A stretch of 42,500 bases of DNA from Tubiluchus corallicola (lineage: Eukaryota; Priapulida; Priapulimorpha; Priapulimorphida; Tubiluchidae). The DNA lies in assembly GCA_030141605.1 (NCBI GenBank), contig JAQGDQ010000010.1, forward strand, positions 1-42,500, read 5' to 3'. A program made the position numbers and the translations under genes. Position 1 is the stretch's first letter, and each line of letters opens with the position of its first letter. The notes beneath the pieces were generated by a model, which was not told where the DNA came from, ran no database searches, and saw only the letters and a program-made list of their open reading frames with translations. Below, in pieces: positions 27,101 through 37,677 of this stretch.

Positions 27101-27345
27101 AGTGGCGTTTACACAGGATTCTATGCTATGTAAACGCCGCTTTAGTATGCGTTATTGGGGTGCGGTATAGATAAAAAATAAATATAAAATCGGCTTATAT
27201 TGTTTTCAATGCACCCGCTTATCAGACCTGCTTTTTGCGTTACTTTTTTCTGCAGCAATTTTCTATTGATTTTTTATACCGCCCCTATTCCGCAGTTAAA
27301 TAACGCATGTTGGATACGCATTCCGGATGCTAGGAAAACGCCACT
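27101..27345. mobile_element. Harbinger-like MITE, copy 1
   Basis: The element starts AGTGGCGTTTAC and ends GAAAACGCCACT, with a 3-bp TAA target duplication on each side (27098-27100 and 27346-27348). Its interior also folds back: GGGGTGCGGTATA pairs with TATACCGCCCC. The 245-bp length, the absence of a transposase and a 3-bp TAA duplication fit a PIF/Harbinger-type MITE. A diverged relative is at 37475-37677. Confidence 0.75.
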
Positions 27346-28391
27346 TAAAGCTATCGCGCTAGCTTGGTTTTAAAAAATTCACATAAATTTTCGGCAGAAT
27401 AGATAGAAATCACTTCACGAAAATTTATAACGAAACTGCCGGTTAAATGATGAGAAAAAAATAAAAATTATAAGAGACTGCAGAATCAATTTACATTTCT
27501 GTTTAACTGACCGCTTTTGAAAGGTGCTCTAAATTACCAGTAACAAATATTGGTATTCAGTTATTGGAAAACAAATATTCTTATACAAATTATCAGGTAA
27601 TAAATATTGTTATACAACTTATCACCTCTTTGAGAACAATCATGATAAAATTTAAAAAGGGGGTTTTACGTGAGCTTTACTTTTTTTATCTTACCGCTGG
27701 TAGAAAGCTAAAAACAAGTTTGAATCTGCTCTATATGTTCATTGAAAATGTAAATCAGCGTTTTCCTGAACGGCAGGCAGCAGACGGTCGACTGTTGTTT
27801 AATTTCATTGCCAATAAAGGTTCCAGACCCAAGGGGGGTTGTAACTTAATTAAATTGCCTTTAATTGCTGTCAAGTCAATGACAAAGAGTAGATATGGGG
27901 TGGGACGCCTGTTAAGTAAAAATGGTCTTAACCCTTAAATGCGCAAAATGGAGGTGTCTGGGAAAATCTTCTGAGTTTCTTCAAGCGCAAACTGTTTGAA
28001 CTAGTGAACAAAGCATTTTGTATATAAGCTAATAGCCACAGTCTTTGTAGAACGGACTGACAAAATCAAAGAGTGATTTAACATCCTAAGATTTTGTGAT
28101 CCGATTTGCCGGAATTAAAGAGACTGGTACTGGCAAAGATTTGTGCAGAAAGCATAACAGATGTTAAAATGCTTAAGCGCTCAAAGCTAAATAAAAAATC
28201 ATTTGCTCAGTTATTAAAGCTAATTATTATTGTCAGGAAAGACACGCCTCTAAATTATTTTTACATTAAATGTTTGCTAACCAGTTATACAGAATAACAA
28301 AAAAGAAAGCACTTTTATTCTTAGAGTGACACCTTCTGTTGGTCCTGCACTTACAAATAATCCAAGTCAATTTATACAGGCACTCACAGCA
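27346..28391. other. Gene-free sequence with an unassigned 124-codon frame
   Basis: The plus-strand frame 27564-27938 has no recognisable domain. Nothing else is supported. Confidence 0.35.
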
Positions 28392-28500
28392 TTATAAAAA
28401 GAAAACAACTTTTATTAAAATTTTAAGTTATAAAATGTTGAAAAACGTTTTTTGACATTTCACAATTTAAAGTTTTAATAAAAGTTGTTTTCTTTTATAA
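28392..28500. repeat. Near-complete palindrome overlapping a LINE remnant
   Basis: The left half, TTATAAAAAGAAAACAACTT and onwards, is an inverted copy of the right half ending at 28500. Pairing is nearly perfect for the outer 33 bp and weaker toward the AAAAACGTTTTTTG centre. The right half is also the 3' end of the LINE-like frame to its right. Confidence 0.8.
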
Positions 28501-28800
28501 ACTTGACAGTATTATTGATATTATGTAAAAACTGATAACTATTTACATCTATGTCTAGGGCAAGATAATGATTATTACATAATAAAGTGTTTTTGCAAAG
28601 TTAGAAAGTTAAACTTTGTTAAATATCAAAAGCAAAAAACAATATGACTAAAACCGTTTTCCACAAGTTAGAACAATGAAAAAATACGCCTTCTATATCG
28701 GTTTTGATTTTAAACTCATCATATTCAATATATGAAAGTTTCAAATTGCTCCTACAATAAATACAGCGAAACGACACTGGTTGTTACTAATGTGAGTTTA
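28480..28800 (-). pseudogene. Probable decayed LINE C-terminal remnant
   Basis: On the minus strand a frame reads CRSN, then IEGVFFHCSNLWKTV (about 28655-28705). This resembles the zinc-knuckle-like end of L1/Tx1-type reverse transcriptase proteins, where an IExxFFxC...LW pattern is usual. Further on, in another frame, come HYLALDID and HNINNTVKFIKEN (about 28487-28580), similar in layout to the final helix of those proteins. Stops and a frame change interrupt it. The evidence is weaker than for the other LINE remnants, and the family differs from the CPxY type. Confidence 0.4.
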
Positions 28801-30224
28801 CTGTTATGTTTCTATAGCACTCAGATTAAAACCACAAAATCACACTAACATAAGAATGATATCACGTAAAAGCAGCGCCGACCACGAGACGACAACGCGG
28901 ACAAATTTAGACTACACCGCCTAAACGTCTAAACTTCGAATATCCACCAAGAGCTCAGCAGCAGCCACATCGGTACCACCGCTCACAATACATCAATACT
29001 ACACGCACACACACAAAAGCCGCATCAATCACTATGCATTTGGAGCAACCAAAGTGTATCTAGGACCTACAGATTCCATATGCAAACGAAATGCTTAGCT
29101 GATTTGCTGCGATTCATGCATGCATTATAGCTCTCTATATATATATATATATTTAAGAATTTTAAGCTCAACAATAGCGCAACAATACACAGAAATTTAG
29201 TACAATTGAAGCACAATTAATTATCATGCACTATTTCTCAGCAACATTAAAAAATTCCCATGCTTTGTACGCCATAGCCACTTTTAATCAATGCTTCCAT
29301 AGATAAAAATACTGTACGCAGCTTCGCAGGTGACAGGACGTACAAAATAATCTTAGTGGAGTCCAGGCTTAGAAAAAATTGTAATAACCGATTGATTAGT
29401 GTGTGATTATAAATAATTCGATAGCTCTCAATGGTTACAAGATTTGAAATTGTGTATTTTAAACGTACATTTTAATTTTTGAATAATAACAAACTGTTAG
29501 ATATTAGTGAAATAAAAGACCTTAAACCGTTAGGCCTCTATAGCGTTTCGGTCAAAAACATTTGTTACTTAGGAAAACATTCAACGTTTCAAACAATATC
29601 GAATGAGCCCACTAATGCACAGTCGAATTGGCCAATTGCTCATTCAGCCGGTCGGTCAACTACGAAACAAATGAGATGATTAATGGTACCCAAATCTCGC
29701 AAGATTTATTTGACAAGTCTAACGTTAAAAAAACAATGTAGGTGAAATCATTTTTTGTTAAATGGCCAGCAAAACAGTTTCTAAACTCCAAGAGTAAAAA
29801 AATTTCTACAGATGCTTTTTAGCGAACTAAGACCCATTCCTCGACTCCCAAACTCTTTGACGAGTTTCATCAGGATTTTCTTGTGCCAAACATGCGAGAG
29901 TTCCAAAAAAGTTAGCATATTTTTTTGGATTTAATTAAAAAATTTAATGCAGTAAACAACAAAATTGAAAAAGACACAAAGCCCCAGATAAGAGTATGCA
30001 ACTGATGATACTGCTCAATAATATAGATGCTCTGTAATATACTTTAGATGCTCTATAATATTCATTTATAATATACTTGTATGGCCTCCAAAACTGACAA
30101 GCCAAAACAATTCATGTACATGTTTTCGCGCACACTACGATGTCGCTGAGAAATATGCAGTATACATGTAATTCTTCGTCTCCATTCAGATACGTAAGTC
30201 ACTTTTCCTCTTGCAACTTCCAAT
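28801..30224. other. Gene-free sequence
   Basis: 28870-29010 is somewhat GC-richer. A short TA array sits at 29135-29152. No exon is supported. Confidence 0.4.
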
Positions 30225-32379
30225 AAAGGCCTAAAGTACATTGAAAAAATGCATTAGGTGCATGCATCTTGTAGTCCTTGATTGCACTGAAATCAAGTTC
30301 ATTTGCAATTTGGCATTCACAAGTCGACCCGGGGGTCAAACGAAGTCGAATCAATTCACTTGGCGCAGCTTATCCGGTCAGCTTTTAAAAACTCAGCACG
30401 ACGCTTCCTCGAGTGCCGCGGATAAGGAATTTTTCTGAATGAACTTATGGAGTGCCACCCTAGTGACGGGGTGTCAATACCACAGCGCAAACACAACCAA
30501 AGCTAAAACAACTACAGCTAATACGGCGTGCCGAATTCGGCAATGATTTTTTATTTGCAGTTACAATTCGAACTTTTTGTATCTTGCTTTATATTGATCC
30601 ACAATCACTAAAATTCTTCAATGGGAGAGTTCGAGTCCACCCTTGATACCTACAGAGTATAAATGACAATCTATCACAAGGTAATATGGCTTAATCCTCA
30701 TTCATAGTACAACGATTCTGTCAAGTCTATAACATGTCAAACGAAAAGCAAGTGATGCCAGTAACGGCGAAATGGTGATTGGTGCACTAATGGAGGTGTA
30801 GAATCGACAGCCTATACGGTTAGAATGCTATGGTGTCATTCCCCATATCACATTCTAAGTTGTGAAATTAACACTGGTACAGTGGTATATTTGTTCGTAT
30901 TTCGTTTCATGAAATGGATAAAGTTTGGCCACGCGTACTGTTTAGTCGTTGGCGGAAGATGTAATCCATGTTTTCCTTTTCAAAAACATGCTGTGCCGTT
31001 GTCACAAAACATCGTGGTTACATAGAAGCCACAACATGCTACATAGTGCGTGTACAAATAATATGTGCAAAAATTATATATACGAGGTTTTTGATATGCA
31101 ATTCGCTCAAATAAAACCAGCCGCTGCTTAAGGCAAGAAGCTAAAAACCAATGTTGATGACTATGGGATGACCAAAACTACACAAGTGTATCAATAAAAC
31201 TTCTCTCGTTTTGTCCTAGCTCCTAGCCACGTTCGACTTTATACACATTCACCCAAACAAAAAATCTATGTGTCATCCTCATTTCAATATTAGGCTCAAC
31301 CGTACATTAATCAATATAAAACAGTAACATCATTAATAATGGCCAGTTGAGCTCAACACTTTTTTCAGGTAATTTGAAGAGAAAGGTAATTAATTCTAAA
31401 GAAAATTGATTTCAATTTCTGAACTTTGAAATTAAAGTTTTGTGTGTCAGTTAAACTAAGGCGTCATTTCAAAATTGCACGACTATAAACGCCTCGCCTG
31501 ACTTGTTGATCTTTGTAACAAGTTTTACGGCGAATCCCGCCCGTGGACCCACCCACTGTCAACCCACAATTGCACCAGTGTTGGTGCGTAATCTTTTAAT
31601 GTTCAGCCACCCACTGGTCACAGCTGTGCATGGATTTATGGACTTTCTGACAGTAGCCAGAGTTGGCACGCAGAGGGAAACTGCTTTAAGATCTCGCCAA
31701 CAACTTCACATTTGCTATTGCAGAGATAGTCTTAAGCATCGCTGGCTCTGGTAAGCAGTTGGTTGGTAACTTTGGTGATTCCGCATAACTGAAAAAGTTT
31801 TAGCAGCCAGGCAAACGTCCACTACGTCCAGCAAAGAGGGTTTTACAAAACCCGTTTATAATCTCTATATGTTAAACCCTGTTAAATTCAAAAAGTCCAT
31901 TATTGAACTTAAGAAGCAGCCCTGACTCAATAAATGTGAAGAAACCCTTTATTAATGAATGTCGCGTGCCTCTTCTTTGTGCTTTAATGAAATTAAAGTT
32001 AATAAATCAAGAGAACTTTATGCAGTAACTAGATCATAGTAAACAAGTCAAGAGTACTTTATGCAGTAACCACATAAGTGCTAAAACAAAAAAGGATGCT
32101 ACATCAAGTAACACATAACAAACTCATCGCAGAAGAAATAATGACCAGTGAAAGCTGTAAAAAATAATCTAGATATCATACGTTTATTTATGCACCTTAC
32201 AATTTACATCAAAGCTTCTGGTATTCAGCAAATCTCCTCAGTATTTTTTAAAAGCACTCACAATTGACTATACAATGATTTATTATTACGATTACTCCCA
32301 TGAGCAATGGAGAACCATTTATGATTTCTAAGCCCTTACTATAAATTCTGTGACCTGAAAACGTCCAAAATGGCCATCA
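30225..32379. other. Gene-free sequence with small GC-richer islands
   Basis: Islands at 30320-30560 and 31490-31760 are GC-richer. The second contains a splice-acceptor-like TTTGCTATTGCAG and a donor-like CTCTGGTAAGC 38 bases apart. The perfect 14-bp palindrome TGCCGAATTCGGCA lies near 30530. No recognisable coding exon. Confidence 0.35.
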
Positions 32380-32620
32380 ACACCTTAAGTGCCCATGCAA
32401 AGCAAACTAACTATTGTTAACACCCCTTTAAATGGTCATTAGTGAATTCTCCACCTGTGGTCACTCTTGTCCGAGAACAGCCACACTGCCAATAACTAAT
32501 GATTAATTGCTTATGCAATCCACAGTTTGCAAGAGGTCAACACCAGCAGGGGTCGCCACTTGCAACAATGGCCATTGAAGTTTCGCAAAAGATTGACTGC
32601 CGCAAACAATGCTATCACAA
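32380..32620. promoter_or_regulatory. Candidate enhancer block
   Basis: The block combines CACCTGTGGTCAC (overlapping E-box and Runx-type TGTGGT, near 32450), homeodomain-rich AACTAATGATTAATTGC (about 32494), AACAATGG (Sox-type, about 32565) and a CTCF-like site (32543-32556). Such density in non-repetitive sequence suggests regulation; this is inference. Confidence 0.35.
32543..32556 (+). promoter_or_regulatory. CTCF-like site
   Basis: CCAGCAGGGGTCGC matches the CTCF core CCASYAGRGGGCRC at 13 of 14 positions (T for G at the eleventh). CTCF is widely present in bilaterians. Confidence 0.35.
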
Positions 32621-33839
32621 GGCAAATCTCTGTGCTTACTTGGCTGTGTAAGGAAGTTATTTGTCAACAAAGGTTTAATAATGATGATAATGATGGTGAT
32701 GTTGAGCATGTAAAGCATACCATAGAGATACTAACAATGAGATGTTGGTATGAGAGTGCACATACACAATGCTGTGCACATGGGATACAGCCTCATCAAG
32801 TCTCTAAAAGGAGTTGATCTAGCAGGTTCCACATGTACCCGATCTGGAAATCAGATAACATTAGTGAAAGTAATTTGCGAAATAATATGAGGAACAGATA
32901 GCCCGCCTTCCCAGCATTGTTTTTGGATATCTGAGGAAGTAATGTGTGAAAACTGGCAAAAACTTTGATCTGCATCTTAGATAAAATTAGAGCTTAGGCT
33001 TATATAAAGAGATTAACTAAACACGTCTCTTTTGTCACGACAATTAGACCTTTTTTTAATATCAAATTCAATTCGAAAAGGACGTAGTTTTTAATAACTA
33101 CAGTGAATAAGGACACATTTTACAAAAGCATGCATGGAAGCTTTATATATTAAAATTAATTATGCTAGTTAGAAATACGGTATGTAAGTTTCCACAGTAA
33201 CAGGGATTACACACACTATATTGGCATGGAACATTTCTACTGATGAGTAGCGAACTAATGTAAAATACAACACCTGAGACTGTGACTAAAATCTTTTTTG
33301 GCCCACTTCCGACGTGTACGTCAATGAAGGAAAACTATGGAAAAGTCAAACATTGAATCAAATTTGATTCGAATTGTTTGCGCTGGTCTAAATTCTGATA
33401 TACCTAAACAGTCAGCTTTTTCCGATAACTGAACTAGACGAATTTAACATCGTCATTTCGCCAATGACCGGGCGATGTTATCAAAACGACTCTTGTGCTG
33501 CCATCTATTACACACACAGGCACTAAAAACGTAGGTGTTGAATAATTTATTATGCTTCAGACATTTTTGAGGCTTTTTTTTAGGAAGCATGCATGATTTG
33601 CGCCCGATATAAAGCTAAATAGACATCATCGTTTATTATAAATATCTGTTTCATGATTAGGCCAATATGATATTCTTCGACTGATTTGAATGTTTAGCGT
33701 AACTTCATTGAATTCTACTTGCTCCGCAGCTTCTAATAAGCTTCAAACTCCAACTATTGAAAAGCAACAGGTATAAATGGAAATTATCAGCGGGTCACTC
33801 CCTTCTTTAATGAAACTTTACATCCATTTCCATTTTTCT
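32621..33839. other. Gene-free sequence
   Basis: No gene or element seen. Confidence 0.4.
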
Positions 33840-34290
33840 GCTTCTGTCGCCATGGAAACAATAAACGAGTTTATTAACGGCAGATGATCTAATCATAATA
33901 TTTGCGCGCTGGGAACATTAACATTAAAACAAACAGCGGGAAAACGTACAGAATTTTTCCTGTTCAAAAACAGCGGTGCGCCGGTGACACGGGATGTTAC
34001 AGCTGGGCAATGGCAGCCAATGGAATTCGAGCCTTAATTCATCGAACGGCTTTAATTGAAAGCAGGATGAGTGCTCTCTGTCGCAGACTCGAACCAATAT
34101 TCGCCCGTCAACAATCAATATTTTGAAACAAAATGAAGAACGGATGCTGCTTGGGTTAGAGGGATAAAAACCATTAAATCAACATCGTCACAGACATGTG
34201 AAAATTGCAAGCAGCTCGGTGGAATCTTTTAACCCGTTCCCCACGGCGGAAACGCACACATTCCAATCACAAACACTCACACAGTAAATT
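33840..34290. promoter_or_regulatory. Candidate enhancer block with X-box and forkhead/homeodomain words
   Basis: GTCGCCATGGAAAC (33846-33859) is RFX-like and is followed at once by ATAAACGAGTTTATTAACGG (forkhead and Hox/caudal-type words). Further on come AACGGCTTTAATTGAAAGC (about 34043), CATTAAATCAACATCG (about 34171) and ATTCCAATCACAAACAC (about 34260). The sequence is compositionally even and free of simple repeats. A plus-strand frame of 74 codons here (33902-34126) has no known relative. Confidence 0.35.
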
Positions 34291-35084
34291 ATGATGCCGG
34301 CACCTATAAATACTGAAAAATCATCATCGTCATCATCATTACCAATATCATTATTATTATTATAATTATTGGTCGTTATTGATCGATAGCTTGATCGTCA
34401 GTGAATCAAAAAGTGAGCTAGTTAAACTTAATAGTAATGTAAACTATTTCACTTCATGTAAATTCCCTGCAAATAGAGGGAATTTATATCATACGTAGCT
34501 TTTTTTAAATAAGGAATTATAATAATAAAATAATAATGCAAACTAACGAAATCAGTTAATAAACAAAGCGCTAAAAATTACCCCTAAACGAATCTAGTGT
34601 TTGAAAGTAAAAAGAAATCAATAAAAAATATAGTACTTGAAAGTAATCCTGAATTTAGCAAAGATAAAAATAAAAAAGTACATATTACTAGTGACTGAAA
34701 GGTTACTAGAACAACTTTTTAGGATTTTGAACGCTCATACCGATTTTGCTATACCAGAGTTGCGCTTATTCAACAAATCGCAATGAGTAACTATGAGTTT
34801 TAGGTTTCATTTAGCATATCACAGTCATATGATTCATTGCAGAACGTTGTCGTCGTCGTTGCAGCTACTGTTGATTTTCTTAATGTGTTCAACCTGGCTG
34901 TCTGTTTGAAGAAGCGCGAGTTTTGAACTACAATATAACTCTACCAGTAGCTTAAATCTCAGGAAATCATGGTATAATATAGGCGAGTATATACTGAGGC
35001 TCTCTGTAACGAAGGACATATCTATTACTAAGGTAAAGGTTTCATGTAAGCATCATGAAATTTGGTTACTCTTTTTCAAACTCT
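34291..35084. other. Gene-free sequence
   Basis: An ATC/ATT-rich run at 34320-34370 is the only notable feature. Confidence 0.45.
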
Positions 35085-35395
35085 AATAGCAATGCTAACA
35101 ATACTAATAGAATAAACAAGCCTACCTATACTCTTCAATAAATTCTTAGTAAATGTAATCTATAGCCCGCCAATCGCCAATATTGCCAATCCTAAAACTG
35201 TTTGAATAATGCTAATCAGGCTAAACTCAGCTAACAGTGCTAATCACACTAAACTACGTATATTCTAAATCTGTTAAGCCATGGTGACCACGCTAAAAAC
35301 CACTAACAGTGCTAACGATTCTAAACTATATTCTAAATCCGCTAAAGCATGCTAACCATGCCGAAATCTGTCAAAGCGTGATAACAATGCTATTA
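35085..35395 (+). repeat. GCTAA-rich minisatellite
   Basis: Two units of about 72 bp, starting at CTAACAGTGCTAA (35231 and 35303), are followed and preceded by decayed copies. The word GCTAA recurs throughout, suggesting growth from a shorter unit. Confidence 0.75.
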
Positions 35396-35639
35396 TAGAT
35401 GTAAATATGACATTTTCGCAGTTTGATGCGTTCTACGTAATTCTGTGCGAAAATACCAAATCAGTAAACTTCAATCTCTTCAAATTACCTTTTCCAACTA
35501 GACCAACAGTGACCTTCATGTAGGGCGTTTTAACTACCCGCAACGACTACACAAATTCTTGTATAAAAGCCACGTGATAAATGCACGAATTATTTGTCTC
35601 TCATTAAATTCACATAAGCAGCTGTCAATTGTGAATAAA

Positions 35640-35870
35640 TCTGACATTCATCGTGAATAGAAAACCGCGTGAATAATTTAGCCGCTATTTAAATGAGCAT
35701 TAATTAATTATTAAGCGTATCCATATTGATCACTACAAACGATTATTATGCAAGTGACAATGGGAGAAACCAGCTGGCTGTTACGTAATATTGTCAAGGA
35801 GAAGCCAAATTGAGATGGGATGTAGAGAGGGCGCCTTGAAGAGTTGTCATGAATTATAGCTTAGCTTCAT
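35640..35870. promoter_or_regulatory. Candidate enhancer block
   Basis: AAATGAGCATTAATTAATTATTAAGC (abbreviated: homeodomain-rich, 35691-35716) is followed by ATATTGATCAC (Onecut/Cut-like), GACAATGGG (Sox-like) and TTACGTAA (35781-35788), a perfect PAR-bZIP palindrome. Even composition and word density resemble deeply conserved developmental enhancers. Confidence 0.35.
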
Positions 35871-36221
35871 ATATAAAATAGCGCAAAGCACATTGTTGAT
35901 GAATGATAAATGTAAGCACTGAATTCACTTTCTAGTATACCTGGCGCCGAATACAAAACATACTAAAATAAAAATTCTACTGTTTAAGAGAAGAAAACGG
36001 CTTTTCACAAGGCTGTTGGCATCGTGAAATTGCTGTTTGGCATTGTGAAGTTGCTGGCTGCAATCATTTGTGTCCTTGACGTTGTTGCTACTGAGGCAAC
36101 GACTGTTATAGAAACTGACATTGTTTCTGCAATAATATTGTTGCTTCAGTTTCTTTTCTTGTAGCGATTCTTGCTGTCGCTATTGTCATCAATGGTGCTG
36201 CCATTATGCTAATTTTCTCAC

Positions 36222-36233
36222 TACTGTTGCTGT

Positions 36234-36278
<45 letters not shown>

Positions 36279-36313
36279 TGTTGCTGTTGTTGTTGTTGTT
36301 GCTGTTGCTATTG
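36222..36313 (+). repeat. TTG trinucleotide microsatellite
   Basis: About 90 bp of TTG repeats with GCTG interruptions. The Thr/Asn-rich minus-strand frame (36106-36423) is a translation of it. Confidence 0.97.
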
Positions 36314-36829
36314 TAATTTCCTGAGGTGTCACTGTTGTGCACTGTACATGAAGGTGATTTGAAAACATTAAATCTATTGCGCATAATATGGCAAGAAGGA
36401 GTAGAACTGATATATGCTGGCATTAATTAATCTTTCTAATGCGTTTCTAAACAAACAGCAAAATATCTCTGAGTAAAACAGCGTATGATATAATATAAAA
36501 GAACAGTTTTTAATTGTAGTAATTCGCTGTATCTCGCTGAAACTTAAAATTAATCTGGCTGATGTTTTTCTTACAAAGCTTGCCATTTAATGTTACACCG
36601 TGGTGCTGGTTTTTCTAATAACGAAGAAGGTTTATTTTCTAGCACGCTTGCAGCAATATACGCAATAACAATCATCTTTTAGCCAGTGTTACTCGGTAAA
36701 GGATTGAAGCCATCAGTGTATGTTATAATGTAAGATGAGACTATAACGCTCGCACACGCATTAAGGTATTAAGCTAAAGCTGCTAATGGCTTCCCCGGCA
36801 AACACGACTAAGCACTCAGCCCGACCGGA
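36314..36829. other. Gene-free sequence
   Basis: Nothing supported before the GC-rich patch that starts near 36780. Confidence 0.45.
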
Positions 36830-36845
36830 ACACCAGAGGGCGCCA
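36830..36845 (+). promoter_or_regulatory. CTCF-like site in a GC-rich patch
   Basis: ACACCAGAGGGCGCCA agrees with the vertebrate CTCF core CCACCAGGGGGCGCTA at 13 of 16 positions. It sits in the GC-rich patch 36790-36880, an outlier in this AT-rich window. GAGGTAAGTGG at 36865 resembles a splice donor, so a small exon is an alternative. Confidence 0.45.
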
Positions 36846-36880
36846 CCGGCGCTCGACCGCGGTGGAGGTAAGTGGCTTCG

Positions 36881-37474
36881 ATATGCGCCCAACTGATACT
36901 TTTACTTTTGACAAAACTTCAAGGTTAATGCTTCACTAGTGCAAACGTTTTTACTATTACATTAAAAACGCATAACAAATAGCCATGCTGTTTGAATAAA
37001 ACTATTAATTTAACTGTATGTAATCGTATTACAATATACGCCTTGTGATTACACATTTTTACATAAATATCTAATACATAGTAGCAAAACATGTACAACA
37101 CTTATAAAAGGACAGTAATGAAACCATACAAGTTAGACGCCGGTTACACCACAGACGGAATATAAAATTATGATATATGAAGCAAATGAAACACCAACAC
37201 ACAAACAAAAACAGTCCACCTGATTATAATAATGACATTTTAATTGTCGAAATGGTAAATAATATGCACATTTATTATTTATGCCTTCCGCAATAAGACG
37301 GAAACTCCGCCCAAATAAACAGCACCACCCAGGGATTGTTATACCCATCTTTGACAATGTTTTGCATAACTTACATAACCGTGTCAAAACAGTATATCAT
37401 TAGCGTTACGTCACGGCAGCTAGGCATTTGATAGCAGATTGGGTGGGGAGACGAAAGCAGGTTCATACGAATAA
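36881..37474. other. Gene-free AT-rich sequence
   Basis: No gene or element seen. Confidence 0.45.
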
Positions 37475-37677
37475 AAGTGGCGTTTACCACTAATCCGAAA
37501 TGCGTATGCGTTATGCGGATGTGAAATAGATAAAATCAGTTTATGCATTGTTTTCAATACACCCATTTATCAGATCAGAGTTATGCGCTTTTTTCTGCAG
37601 CTATTTTCTGTTGATTTTTTTATTCGGCAGGTAGATGACGTATAACGGATTCCGGATGTCTGGTAAACACCACTACT
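37475..37677. mobile_element. Harbinger-like MITE, copy 2
   Basis: It shares the AGTGGCGTTTACC start, the TGTTTTCAATACACCC/TTATCAG centre and the TTCCGGATG...AACACCACT end with 27101-27345, with many substitutions and a shorter interior. TAA occurs on both sides (37472-37474, 37678-37680), although the right terminus carries three extra bases. Confidence 0.7.

Noticed and set aside
30320-30545. Several cloning-type restriction sites and TGCCGAATTCGGCA, suggesting vector or adapter contamination
   Set aside because: The sites are spread over 200 bp of unrelated sequence and no longer vector or adapter match is visible.
30626-30640. GAGTTCGAGTCC as a tRNA B box
   Set aside because: No pairing T-stem, no acceptor stem and no A box at the right distance.
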